A stretch of DNA of 64,000 bases from Melampsora larici-populina 98AG31. Taxonomy: Eukaryota > Basidiomycota > Pucciniomycetes > Pucciniales > Melampsoraceae. The notes below the pieces were generated by a model. The model had not been told where the DNA came from. It saw only the letters and a program-made list of their open reading frames with translations, and did no database searches. The stretch's first letter is position 1. Each line of letters opens with the position of its first letter. The DNA lies in contig NW_006768765.1 in NCBI RefSeq assembly GCF_000204055.1, forward strand, positions 3,864,372 to 3,928,371, written 5' to 3'. Below are positions 34,326 to 46,700 of this stretch, one piece after another. Position numbers and translations under genes: made by a program.

Positions 34326-34559
34326 TCACATCACTACATATGGATTATCTGCATAGGCTCCAGGGGCCAGACCGGCTTCACTAAAAAGATCCAGATCAAG
34401 TGGGTCAACATGCGCAAAGAGCTCTCTGGCTCCAAGATTTTTGGTCTTACTGGCACCCGTATAGAGATTGGTTGTTCCGCTGAATTTAGCAGAATATGAA
34501 TGACCAAGTTTTTGGACCGCCCAGTCACGGTTGTTGCTATAATCATAACGACCAGGCAA
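34326..34559 (-). pseudogene. Unrecognised coding-like fragment, 77 codons
   Basis: The minus-strand frame from 34559 to a stop at 34326 (starting MPGRYDYSNNRDWAVQKLGH and containing GTTNLYTGASKTKNLGAREL and DPLDLDLFSEAGLAPGAYAD) has a strongly protein-like composition and looks like the C-terminus of a larger protein. Upstream sequence to about 35021 contains further open frames, but stops break any single reading. The family is not recognised; a multi-copy element-associated gene is a guess. Confidence 0.3.
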
Positions 34560-35636
34560 TTAGAATACATCTTCTGAAACCCTGTGCCTGAGCGCATGAA
34601 ATGTAATTTGACATGCAAACCCAGCCATTTTGGCCATCATCCTCAACAATTCCAAGGAGTTTCAAGAGGCCGCAGGGGTACCAATCATTGGGCCAATAGG
34701 AGAATGGGTCAATTCACAGATGACAGGGTCTTTGGGATGGAGCCATTGAACCTTTTGAGTTGGCTGTTCAACAATATACACTCTAAAAATACAAAAAAAC
34801 TCAGATTGAAGCTCTTGACACCAGGAACAATATACATTTTTTCTATTTTTTGCCCTTCTCCTGACCACCCAATATTTTTGTATATCAATATTTGTTTTTT
34901 CTGCCCAGAAAACATTATGTTTCTTGTAGTGTTTCCTGCACGTTGGGAGTGTGAAGTCTGTCAGGTGAAGTTGCATCTTTGTATCCTCAACATAGCCTAA
35001 TGTATGTCCTGCCGCCGCCACCCAAGGTTCAAGCAGGTTCCCATGTGTTGTTATTGGAGTGATTCTTTGGCTGGGAGATCAATACAACTTTGATGAAAAT
35101 TTAACAGGCTCATTGGATCTTTCTTGCATAGCAAGATCCAATGATGACGTGAGAATCTGAACACAGAGGTTTCAAGCTACTGGCCAATGCTTATGTGCCC
35201 CAAGGGTGAGGCATAAGCTTTGCAAAGAGCAAAGCAGTAGGACACCATGATTTGCAGGCTTAATAAATGACAAAGAATTTGTATACAGGAAGAGTATCAG
35301 ATGCCCCTTTATTGCTTCCAGTCCTTGAGGATTTCCTGTTACATTGATTTTTACCTAAATTAGGTCCCTTTCCTGTTGGTCAGTTATCAAGTTGGTCCTT
35401 CACTCATCAATATGTCCAAGTGTGTTATCTCTGGCCTAAAGTCACAACTGATACCATGTTGTCTAAATCCAGTTGCCAAGTCTGTTTATCCAGGGCTTCT
35501 GAAATCTCCAGTAATAAAGATGAACTGCTTCAAAACGTTGAAAATGGGAGGCTTGTTGACATTTCTCAACTCTGATAATACTGCTTGCCACAAGGCATGA
35601 GTGTTGGTGTAATTCTTGATAAGCACTTTGATGTTT

Positions 35637-37288
35637 TTAAAGATTGCACATTCTAATCAGGTTGGCACCACAACAATTCAGATGCTGACACCGGACCACT
35701 TGTAAATTTGGAAAGATGACTGAGCACAGATATTCGAAGATATTGCATAGGAATTCAATGGAGATACTCTCTATTGACTCTATCAAGCTTTGGAATATCC
35801 TAGAGAACCTGTTGTTGGGTAAGAATGTGTTGCAGATTGTCATATACTCAAATAACTTGACGCCTTTCCCTGCCTTTTCCATAAAGTTGACAATGGGGTT
35901 GAGATTGTTTTGGTGGATTGATACCCAAAAATGAGATAAATTGGGCAAATACCCTGGTTCCAAATCCATGATATCTAAATTAGCAAAGTTGATTGATACA
36001 GACTCTAAAGAGGCTACATTACTTAATACGGCAGTGATTGACTGGGAATGGTTTAATACAGGACCCTTAAGATTATGAGCTGGAGGTCCTTCAGAAATCA
36101 ATGTCTTTAGGCTTTTGATGTGACCCATTGAATCTATCATGTTGTCCAAAAACCCCACAGAGTCAGTGAATTTCAATTTTAAAACTTTCAAGTTAAATCC
36201 ACATAGTAAGACAATGTCTGCTGCATTCTCCATATAAATAGATTTGGTTTTTGTGGTAGAATTTGTAGCCAAAATATCCTACTTGCAACCCCTGACCCGC
36301 AGCACAGTTAACACAAAATGCAGGTGTGCTGGTCCCCAGCGCCTTGCAATTGGCCAAAAACCACACTGTGCTCTTTCACACCGCAGGGGCCTGGCAATAT
36401 TTTAGGCGCTGCGTAGAATTGCACCGCAGCCCAGCGCAGTTTCCTGCTGGTGCAAATCAATTGATGCCCACAAAACATGCACCCCTGTGCTGCGCTTCTA
36501 TGTTTCTAAAAGGATGAGAGCTTTATGAAGCACAATGTGTTCTCAGCAACTTATGAGATAAACAAGTCAAGTAGAGTAAAGTACCTGATGGTACAAGAAA
36601 ACAATAGATAAGAATGGATGAAGAAAAAGGAGACATAACTGAGGACACATTCATTCTTATATGAGTAGATTCTTGTATATCCTTGGTACATGAAATGGAA
36701 TGAAGATGGAAGCAAAAAGCAACAACATCATAAAATAATTGATTATGAGTACATGGCTAGAAGAGGAAGAATTCAATATCTTTATAGTTCCCAGCACAGG
36801 GGACTTCCCATCTTTGACCCCTTTCACTGCTTTCTCAGTGTAGCGCAGTCCTCACAGCGCCAATCACCAGCGCAGTGCATTTTGCACCAAAAATGTGCTA
36901 CCCTGCACTGGCGTCGGGGATTGCTACTTGTCTACCAAGACGCCGCTGAAGGACTTGAAGCTATGCTTCTGGGAAAAACATGACCTGATCTAGACAAAGA
37001 CTAGTGATATATCTGATATTGGGGGGTACCATGCAGGTTGACAACATCTGGATGATGAAGCGTTCAGCCCAAGGATTTTTCTAAAGTCAAAAATCCGTAA
37101 ACAAATCTTGGGATCACATCCACCCAGAACCTCACCACCAACCGGAGATTGAGTAAGTCAATGATTGAGTTATGATCTAGAAAGTGGGTGTTGCCACTGT
37201 TGGTTTCTTTGATCAATTTATTGGGTCCTGCAAAATGCAATACAATTCTGTCTACAATTTCAATTGGTGGGGGTGATGATCCAGGCAT
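35637..37288 (-). pseudogene. F-box/leucine-rich-repeat-like gene, decayed and split by a MITE
   Basis: Starting from Met at 37288, MPGSSPPPIEIVDRIVLHF and DHNSIIDLLNLRLVVRFWVD form an F-box-like motif (PxEIxxxI then LRLVxRxW). After 37064 the frame shifts to a leucine-rich stretch (YITSLCLDQVMFFPEA) that meets a TAG. The reading then hits the insertion at 36286-36923 and resumes as ATNSTTKTKSIYMENAADIV, LCGFNLKVLKLKFTDSVGF, SHFWVSIHQNNLNPIVNFME and PNLQVVRCQHLNCCGANLI up to a stop at 35637. Spaced Leu/Ile/Asn positions fit an LRR-like solenoid. F-box proteins recruit substrates to SCF ubiquitin ligases, but this copy has at least one stop, a frameshift and an insertion. Confidence 0.6.
36286..36923. 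mobile_element. 638-bp TIR element with 7-bp duplication in the F-box/LRR pseudogene
   Basis: CTACTTG occurs directly at 36279-36285 and 36924-36930. Between them the ends are CAACCCCTGACCCGCAGCAC and, on the other strand, CAATCCCCGACGCCAGTGCA, which match at most positions. Further inside, both arms contain CAAAATGCA and CCAGCGC-type strings. A 7-bp duplication is close to the 8 bp of hAT elements, but the class is not certain. No transposase is encoded. Confidence 0.7.
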
Positions 37289-37780
37289 GTCATCAGTGAT
37301 TTGAGCTGAATCAAGCAAAAGAATCTTGACCATAACGCTCAAAAGTGAATGAATGATTTCTTTGAAAACCATAAAGAGGAGAAAAATGAAAGCTTGAAAG
37401 CTGGGGCGCCATAGCCTCAAACCCTTGACATGTCAAAAATGAATCATTAGGCAACAAATCATTGCATCAGTAGATGAAATGCAAGCCTCACCAGGAGAGT
37501 ACTTTGGAAAGAGGCGGTTGCACTGAAGATCAATGTTTCTACTGAAACTAACATTTACAATTATAAGAAGTCAATTACTACATTAAAGGGTATAATATAT
37601 TGAAGTAGAACAGCAACAATGGCAATTATATGTCACTCAGAAAAATAGTACAACCAGGAATCCCAAACTTTTGTGTTTCTCTTTTCCACATTATTAACAC
37701 AGTGACTCTAGCCAGCTAGAGCGTAGAATCAAAAAATTGAAGACCTGGCTGGATATGGGGTCTTGGTATTATAAGCTCTT
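37289..37780. other. No gene recognised
   Basis: Region between the F-box pseudogene and the 3' end of the minus-strand GH28 gene. No motif, repeat or RNA gene was recognised. Confidence 0.4.
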
Positions 37781-40268
37781 TCAACAAGGTGGTAGGTTTG
37801 GTATAGTCTTACGGCTCTTTGAATCTACCCTCCCGCATGCATTCGAAACGACCGTTGTCTTGGTTGATCCGGTGAGCTGAATATTATTGAACTGATGAGG
37901 TGGGGGATCAGAAGGATGATTTGGAGTTGGTGCACGGGTCATACTCCGAACAGGAATGGAATCTGCAATTGCGTACCTGGAGACCGGTACATGGAGAACG
38001 TCCGGGGCAGTTAAGAGTGACAGGTGCCCTATTCTTGGTACCTGTCCCAGAGAAGTCGTTGAACGTCATACCACTCCATCTTTGAATTTCCTCCACAGGC
38101 TTTTGTCGCCTCGTCTTATGAAGGGTCGCACCCCACATGTAGTCTAGCTGATTACAAAGAACAAGAAGAGATCAGTGAAAATGTTTATCACTCAAAATCA
38201 AGTTCGCTTGGAAAGTCTCGATATCTTACTTTGATAGGGTAAGCCACGTTGGTCTTCATTTGTGCGATTAAAGTAAAAGATGACAGTATGTCGAGGGCGC
38301 ATTTATCAGTGACTGATGCAAGGTTTCTTGTAAAAAAGCGATTTATACTGACCAATTTGAAGTTTGAGTACGTCACGTTTCTGATTTGGAAGCGGATAAA
38401 GGCTTTTAATAGGAGTGCATCAGTTGAAGATATCTGTGGAAGTAAATTACCTGATAATCCCGCTAGCTCCCGGATAACTCTTGATAACAACCTTCAAGAT
38501 GGGATTGTACATGGGTCAGTCATGCACAACCTTCAAGTCGGTAGTCAGAAAGTACACTCACCCCGTTTGCTCCATTGCTTACAGTGACATTGCGGTAGTC
38601 AAGGTTTTCAATACGGTAGTCCTTAGCAGTGGGACCCATGCTTCCGATTGCACAGCCTGAAGACGAAGAAAAGGTAGGAGTGATATATGTGCATAATTCA
38701 GCAAGTCATCCAACAAAACAGGAAATTGACTTTGATAGGCAGGTATTTTGATTCGGGTGTCCGGAGCTTACCGGTCGTACCGATACACTGTACATTTCTG
38801 ACTTTTAGTCCAATTATGGGACTTTTGGCAGTAACACATCTGCGATCAAAGTTGGCTTTGTCAGTTAACCTCGCTATCCGGGATGATTTATCTGCGGTAT
38901 GGTGAGAGCAACGTCACTGACTCGTCGCCATTTTCAACCACGACTGAGGAAGACAAAATACTGGTTTCAGTATAGCAAATCAAAGGTGCATATCCGAGGG
39001 AGCTGAAAGCCTCACCGTCATGTACATATCTGATACCGTTATAAGATTAAAGAGTTCAGACGCTACTCGTCAGTCTCACGTTTTCTACACAAAGTACACA
39101 TGGGTTCAGCAAAGCACATTCTTACATATTTGAACCAGAGACGTTGATGCCATCCGTTGCTCCGATGTACAAACAGTGGATTTCAAAGTGGTGAATGCGA
39201 ATGCTGTTTATTTAATGAAAAGATGAGTGCGGAGCTCAATTTCGACTAGAAAACGAAAACTGACTTTTTTCCATGAGAGAATACCAAGTCTAGATGTAGG
39301 AACACAGCATCAGTTGGTGATGTCTGCCAATGATGTATTTAGGCAACTCACGAAAAAGCGGGGCGTCGTACAAATCGACCTACAGATCAAGATTGAGAAA
39401 GTCCAATCATATGAGTGCATTTTTCTCAGATGTATTTAAAGGAAGAAAAAAGTTCGTACACCGGAATAATCAACAGTGTCACATCTTTCAAACCTTATCA
39501 GCCGCGGCCGGTTTGGGTGCAAATTGAGCTATGTTGAAAAAATTCAGCATATGCAGACGAGAGGATTGAAAGACTGATTTGCGCACGTTTCTTCCTGGTC
39601 GATAATTGTTGCCATTTCCATACAACCTACCATTGCCATTGAAGATAATCTTTAGGAAAATGTTTGATGAACGAATTATTTGTCGACTATTCATGGGCGG
39701 CACGTTGAGGTGACGAGTGAGCTTACATTGTTACAATTTGAAAATAGCATCATATGGCCCTCTAACTAGATTACAAAGACAGCAGGCGTTAGGAGCATTT
39801 GTAAAATTCCTCTATTCACTGATGCGCACCTTTGGATCATAAGGCATATAAAGACGCCCACGAATGGTGACAGTGATAAATTGGGACTTGGCAAAAACAA
39901 CCTTGCTTGCCCATCTATAGTTTCCTGTTCATCGACTTTGTGAGCTCGAAATGTATGAGGGGGAGGCTAAATTGAATCAAACTTGAGTCTTTCGCACCTG
40001 GAGGGACAAGTATCACAGTATCAGCAGCCCGTTTTGTGATTGATTTTTGCGCACATTCAAATGCTTTCATCAAAGCCGGACCAATGTCGGTTCGATTGTT
40101 CGCCTTTTCATGCCAACATAAGTTTCAGCATTGATGAGAATGGATCAGATGCTCAGTAAAATCACTTACGACAGCGCCAAAGTCCATGACGTTACACGTC
40201 TTCTGAGCTGAGATATAGTGCAAGGTGAATAGGACAAGAAGAAAGATATATACGAATTGATGACTCAT
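37781..40268 (-). CDS. Secreted GH28 rhamnogalacturonase-like protein (copy 1)
   Basis: Exon 1 (40170-40268) encodes the signal peptide MSHQFVYIFLLVLFTLHYIS followed by AQKTCNVMDFGAV; this Met was preferred to an upstream in-frame one because the signal peptide then sits at the N-terminus. Exon 2 gives NRTDIGPALMKAFECAQKSI. Further exons give NGNGRLYGNGNNYRPGRN, HHFEIHCLYIGATDGINVSG (39130-39210), VVENGDE / CVTAKSPIIGLKVRNVQCIG (38760-38960), CAIGSMGPTAKDYRIENLDY, VIKSYPGASGIIR and the last exon ending SRKTIPNLPPC with the stop at 37781-37783. TDG, GDEC and GCxxGSxG match the rhamnogalacturonase branch of GH28 (Asp plus Glu catalysts) rather than polygalacturonases with DD and GHG. The predicted role is extracellular cleavage of the pectin rhamnogalacturonan backbone. 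Exon structure parallels the copy at 41262-43789, including an intron with a GTCAGT donor near 39270. Confidence 0.85.
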
Positions 40269-41261
40269 GGTCTTTCGGCTTTTCGGCTTTAGATGTCGAC
40301 AAGCAATGATGTAGAAGGAAGTGGTGAAAAGACTGATAGGGTCAGTAGGCAATAATGAGGTATGATGGGAGATGGATGCCTTGTGAAACTCGAGAGGACG
40401 TCAAGCAAAGAGACTTGGGTTCGCATTATTCTTACTTTACAAGCCTTTCATTGCTAACGTGGTACACGGTTACTCCAAACGAGCAGAAGTGAGCATAGCG
40501 CACATTGCCAAGCATTTGACATTGGCTTCAATGATAAGAGTGCCTTGACGAGGACAAAGGTATCATAGACCTGGCCGTTGTTAGGTTCTTTTTTAGTTCT
40601 GTTCGTCAAGACTTTCATTTAAGCTTTAACTAAGCCCCTCGATAAATGCGAGTCTCCTAATTGATGGAAATACCTACTCCCTGTAGTCTTTGGATAGATG
40701 ATAAACACCCAAGCCTGGGTACCCTGAGAAATCATGGCGTCTCATCGATGGTCAAATTGGCGACAACCCTGAGGTGGCAGCGATTCCAGAGTTGGATAAT
40801 TACAAAATGCATCTGCATCTTCAAGTGAAGCGCCTTTGGACCTTCTCCTTTCTTGATTCACCTCTATGCTGCGGTTCATCACGAATTCGGACGCTTTGCG
40901 GCAGGGCGATCAAGCAGGATCAAGCTTTATGACATCTCGAATCTAAGCGACGATGGCGTGCTGTTGCGCCACCAAGCTCGATTTACGTGCTCTGAGATTC
41001 AGTACTGCACCCTTAATTCCCACCATTTCCGTGTCTGCGCATTCTTGATGAAAACATTCCCGATGAAAAGTGCTTGGAAGGGTACCGTCCTTCTGGTCGT
41101 CAGATTGAATCTCGAGCCTTGAAAAGAGCTTCGTCTCAGATATTTGCGTTCCTACCTACCTCTTTCACTCTCCTTATTTTCCATCTGCCTTTTTATTGAC
41201 TACGCAGCTTTTCCTCATACTCAGTGGTCTTGTATTTTCAACTGAATAAAACCGATACAGC
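40269..41261. promoter_or_regulatory. Shared upstream region of the divergent GH28 pair
   Basis: The 993 bp between the two start codons must hold both promoters. A short A-rich AATAAAACC stretch sits 11-20 bp before the plus-strand ATG. No known operator-like motif could be assigned. A 89-codon open frame at 40853-41122 has no signal or motif and is taken as chance. Confidence 0.45.
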
Positions 41262-43789
41262 ATGCTGTTCAAGTTCATTTCCACATCATTTTTCGTCCTA
41301 TGCACACTTTACGCTGATGTCTCAGCTGTCAAAACTTGTAATGTCATGGATTTTGGAGCTGTGGTGAGTACGTGGACCAGATGACCTGTTCAATGTTGTA
41401 ACTAACGTTGATTTTTCATGTCCGGAAAAGGCCGATAATCAAACCGACATTGGTCCGGCTCTGATGAAAGCATTTGGATGCGCTCAAAAGGCGATAACAA
41501 CGAGGGCTTCTGACACCGTTATCCTTGTTCCTGCAGGTATGAAAAGCCAAGTTTGATTGAATCCCACTTCGGTTTTGGTTTTTGAATCCCCACATTGCCA
41601 TCTCCGTTGTATTTTAGGAAACTACAAACTGGCAAGCAAGGTCGTTTTCGACAAGTCTAAATTTATCACCGTTACAGTTCTTGGCCATCTCTACATGCCT
41701 TATGATCCTAAGGTACGCACCACTGATACTGAAAAGCGATGTGAAGAATGCTCTTGACGCAGTGTTATTCTGTGAACAGTTGCAAGACAACATGGTATTG
41801 TTCTCGCATTGCAGCAACGTAAGCATTATCATCCACCCCTCGTACCAGGATGACATGAATATTCCGCTCAACAGATATTCCTCCATAGATCATCGTCAAT
41901 GGAAACGGCAAGCTATACGGCAATGGGGATAGATATCGACCAGGTGGAAATGTTCGTATCAGACTCATCATAATCTCTTTTCTTGTCTTCAGAGACTGAT
42001 ATTTTGGGAGTGTTTGTTCAACTTTGCTCCGCAGCTCCACATGAACCCTAGACGACCTCGGCTGGTGCGATTTGACAAATGTGACACGGTCGATTACTCC
42101 GGGGTACAGATCATTTTCCCCTATCAGCTACGTCGCAAAACCGCTGATCTTCGAACATTGTGACTTTGCCTCCACAGCTCAGTTTGTACGACGCCCCGCT
42201 TTACCGTAAGCCGGCTGAAACCCAGAAAGCTTACACCGATCATTCGCTGATGTTGCTTTCCTACCTTCAGACTTGGTGATCTGGCTCGGGACAAAGTCAG
42301 TGTTCATGTTACAGCTCAGAATACTGATTATACGAAGAATATTAACATCTCAAATTCTGCACGGAACAAACAGCATCCGTATCCATGACTTCGAAATCCA
42401 CAGTGCCAACATTGGGGCTACGGACGGAATTGACGTTGCTGGTTCAGACATGTAAGGCTATGCCTCCTGTAGAACACCTCCTTATTCCAACCTCGGGAAA
42501 CTAAATTGTCGAATGTCGTCAATTGACCACTTTGTTAGATATGTGCACGATGGTAAGTTTTCAAACAGTCACCCAGCTTGCATACTTATGTTGAAAAGGT
42601 ATTTTGAATTACACAGTCCTAGTGGAAAATGGAGATGAGTGAGTGAAATCATTGCCCCAGTCTCGGGTTCCGTCTTGATAAACAAGAGTGCTTTGGTTCT
42701 AGATGTGTTACCGCCAAGAGTCCGATTGTTGGACTGAAAGTCGAAAATTTGCAGTGTATCGGAGGTACCGGTCAGTGAATCCATTCGTCAATCATGATCG
42801 AAAGCTCTTGCTATGCGTAATTCTACTTTCAGCCTGTGGCCTGGTCACTGAACCATATATCCATGATAACTCGTTCATCAATCAACAGGTTGTGGAATTG
42901 GTAGCATGGGAGCCAGTGCCAAAAATTACCAAGTTGAAAATCTCAACTACCGTAACGTGACTGTGAACAATGCAGCAAATGGAGTGAATATATTTGTCAA
43001 CTTTTCCACCTCGAGCGAAGTGATTGTATGCACCTCTTTATGGCTGACCCACACACGTTTCCGCATTTCAGATGATCATCAAGAGTTATCCGGGAGCTAG
43101 TGGCGTCATAAAGTGATTCATATTATTTGTCAAGTATTGTATTCAGTTGATGCTCAATTATCAACCATTTTTATCTCCATTACCACCAGGAACCTTACTT
43201 ACTCGGACTTCAAATTGGTACGTATAACTTATTATAAGCCGCGAATTGATGACAAGCTCTAAGACTCGCTGACATCTACCCCCTCCATTTCCCCTCCACT
43301 TGAATCACCGCACTGTAGACCGACGTTGCTTATCCGATCAAGGTATGTGTTCAAAATTCAAATTCGGGCCTCCTTCTGTGATGAAGCCTTTTTAATTATA
43401 TATCTTCTTCCCGCCTCGTCTAGTTGGACTACACCTGGGGCGCAACCCTAAAACCTCAGTTTACAAGGCGAAACAAGCGCAGTGAAGAAATTCAATCATG
43501 GTCTGATATCACTTTCAATAACTTCGTCGGAACAGGTAGTAAATATAGGGCACCTGTTACACTCAATTGCCCTACTCATTCTCCCTGCAGTGGTCTCAAG
43601 GTATTGTTCAAGAGTCATGTTTCTGTTCTGCAAAAAGTCATACTGAAATATACAATTATTTTCTCATTCTTACTCAAGTTCAATAACGTACAGATTACCG
43701 GATCAACCAAAGCCTCCATCATTACAAATGCATGTGGAACAGTTGATGCAATCAGTCGCAAAACAATCCCTAACTTAACAGCTTGCTGA
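41262..43789 (+). CDS. Secreted GH28 rhamnogalacturonase-like protein (copy 2)
   Basis: Eighteen exons splice in frame to 408 residues: 41262-41363, 41431-41536, 41618-41712, 41780-41818, 41889-41951, 42035-42103, 42178-42205, 42271-42295, 42374-42451, 42539-42552, 42617-42638, 42703-42770, 42889-43025, 43072-43112, 43190-43217, 43319-43342, 43424-43600 and 43679-43789. The N-terminus MLFKFISTSFFVLCTLYADV is a signal peptide (cleavage near residue 22). Key blocks are IGATDGIDVAGSD (Asp193, Asp196), ENGDECVTAKSP (Asp213, Glu214), GCGIGSMG (237-244) and IIKSYPGASG (Lys286). Polygalacturonases would show NTDG, DD, GHG and RIK. The DEC and GCxxGSxG forms are those of rhamnogalacturonan hydrolases, so pectin rhamnogalacturonan cleavage outside the cell is predicted. 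Two exons are only 14 and 22 bp. The paralogue is the divergent neighbour. Confidence 0.9.
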
Positions 43790-46700
43790 TGGATTGAAGT
43801 CTTTCCTTCATATTTTTTTCTGAAAGTTTAAATTTTCTTTCTACCTCACTTCTTCTGCGAAAAGTCAGTTGGATTCAATCTTTTTTCTATCTCACTCCTT
43901 CTGCGAAAAAGTCAGTTAGTTTCAATATTAGGACGTTATGTAAGGGACAGAGATCCAATTCAATTATCTTTCAAATACTCTTGTTCGATACATTTACCAT
44001 GGACTGAAATTGGAGATTATAAGCTCTCTTTAGAGACAGTTTAGCCTTAGTCCCACATACCTCTAGCTTAATCCAAGCCCCGCCAACCGCGGCGTCCTTA
44101 CGTCAAGCTGGCATACCTAGTTCTGATGAACAGACTTTGCGCATGATATACACAGCATACAAAAGATTAAATCTTCTTTTGTAATATCTAGGCACATGAC
44201 ACAGGAACCAAGAGGCAGATCACAAACAATGAGACTCAAAACAGAATAGATTCCACAATGCAAAGAGATCTAGAAGTGGGTGCAACAAGCATAGAGTCAC
44301 CATCAGCCAGCCACTATTTTCAGAGAATCATCACTTCATGACTAAACCTCAGACTGATTACCCAAAAAGTGATAGGTATGCTTGGCATAAAAATAGCAAA
44401 TTTCTCCCAGGTAGCCTCCCATTTTTTCGTACAAATTTAATCCTGGTCTATCAATTCACTTATCTATGGTCCTTATATGTTGACACTCCTTATCATAGAT
44501 TCTTTCATCTGCATATGAATGTATCATACTTATTATCAAATACATCTTTTGGTCCAGGATTTCAGATGAAGTTGTTCAGACAAGACATCATAGACTAAGA
44601 CTACGCGCTTATTGAGACCGGAGAAGGTCATGTGCTACATTCACTTCTACTGCGGCCTCATACAATCAAACATCCACTTCATAGAACTGCCAATGATTTT
44701 CAAGGATTGTAGTATACAGGTATTGAGGCATGTATCTATGCATGTCCCAAGCCTGCAATGCCATGGGATGAGCTGAACTATTCAAGCTCGTCCATTAGAT
44801 GAGCAAGGATGATAAAATAGTCAACGAAAGAATAGACAACCAATCAGCTTGTGGGACCAGTAAGCAAAAGCTTTTCCTGTACCATTGTAAGAAATGATGT
44901 TGCAACCACTTGATTTAATGACGGCGAAGATCAAACAACGAAGATCAAACAAAAATGAACTTGAAAGATTTAGCCAGACCCAGTCCCCCAAAGCTGAATT
45001 GTGGTCCTCTTTCCAAATCCATTTTTCCTGACACTCAACTGCATCCACCGGTATTTTGAGCCGGTCTGATTGTCTCAGGATGACGTGACTGTTATAGACA
45101 TTGGGTGGCATCTGGATCTTAGAAAATATCTTGCTCAGAACCACATCTCCATGCCATACACCAAGAAAACAAAGAGCCGAAAATCTTGCAAATAACCCGA
45201 ATAAAATAGATCACGCTCTGGATTTGTAAGAGCCAGAATATGGTCTTCCTGCGGGCGGAGTTCAAAATCCTGTGCAGTAGTAGTGCTAATGTAGGTACTG
45301 TGAAGGTGTGAAGATTGTGCTAACAGTGATTGGTAGCGGTGGTATAGAATTATTGCTGTGGCACAGACTATTCGTTGGATAAACCAGTATCAAATGACCG
45401 TTCACAGTCTCGGCGAAAGCTGGAGAGACACGGAGCTGAGGAGAGGCTGCATACGATAGCTGCTTCAAACGGCTCTGATCACTGAGCAGCTCTTGAGGGT
45501 GTACAGCAATACATAGTTTGTAAGATGTCACATTAAAACGATCGGTGAATATTCACAAGCACATGTGTAATTTTGAATGCTTTGATTGGACGAAATCCTC
45601 CGACGCATACATGATAATTTGTGAGCGTTCTTCTGAGTTGGTATATATCCACTTGAATCATTGCAATCTAACTCTCCATCAAACAATCTCACCAAAACAC
45701 TTGAAACGCGATTCATAACTTAAATCGTTCATTTCTAGTCTACTTTCATCACTTCTTCTCATTCAAACTGTCTTCCAAACCTCAAGTAGACCGATTCTCA
45801 AACTCTTTCAAATCCGCTCATACCCCGGCATTCAACAAATCTACATAATCCGAACAATCGAAGTCGGTTTCAGGATTCCTAAATCAACTTCCTTGATCTC
45901 ACGAAGCTTTGACTTTGACTTTGCGCGTATATATACCTAGCTCGAAACTACTGGGCTTCTCTATCTTTTCAACGATCGGCCACTCAAAAGTTTATTGAAC
46001 ATCTCGAATCGTCATCTGACTGCCTTTGTCATCTTCAATCTTCACTTTGAGCTTCATTCACGACTTTGATCACTCTCGATCCAAGAAAGCCATCAACCTT
46101 TCAGTCGTCATCACAAGAATCGACTTGCTTATCTCTAGGCTCACTGGCCTTTGCCTCCACATCGAAACTCACTAGGCAATCTTCCTTGTGAGACTCGGAT
46201 AGGATCTTTTCCACAGCCAATTTGCATCAAACGCAAGCCACAACTTCAAGACTCTCGTGTTAGGTAACTCGAGCTCAGACTTACTTTCAGATCTGGCGTG
46301 TAAGGGTGACTATCGCAAAATTAACGTCGTTCCTTGGGTGTATGAAAGACAATCAATCAAAGGTTTTTCCCTCAGTCGATAAAGTGAGTACCAATCAACT
46401 CATCCTCATCATCCATTTCTTCTCCTCAGATACACGGATCAAGAAAAGGCAACTTGCTGGCAGTACTTGCTTAGTTTCGGTGCTTTTATATCTCATTTTG
46501 ATAAGATAACCTAACGACTGTTGAATCATCGAAGCACGTTACGAGTCAGATACTGATATATAGCATGTATTCATCTTCCAGGTCAAACCTTAATCGGACT
46601 TGTCCCTGCTGCCTGAGTGAAATCTCGGTGATCCGCTTCAAACCAATTTCACGCCTCGCCCACCTCACGTAATCAGCCTTCGATTCCCTCAGCATTCATC

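Noticed and set aside
35109..35142. CATTGGATCTT ... AAGATCCAATG hairpin
   Set aside because: Real 11-bp inverted repeat, but too short and isolated to assign to an element or terminator.
41557..41932. Open frames over the second GH28 gene in other frames
   Set aside because: They run through introns and conflict with the spliced frame carrying the GH28 motifs.
37781..43789. Calling the pair polygalacturonases
   Set aside because: The DD and GHG signatures of polygalacturonases are absent; GDEC and GCxxGSxG fit the rhamnogalacturonase branch better.
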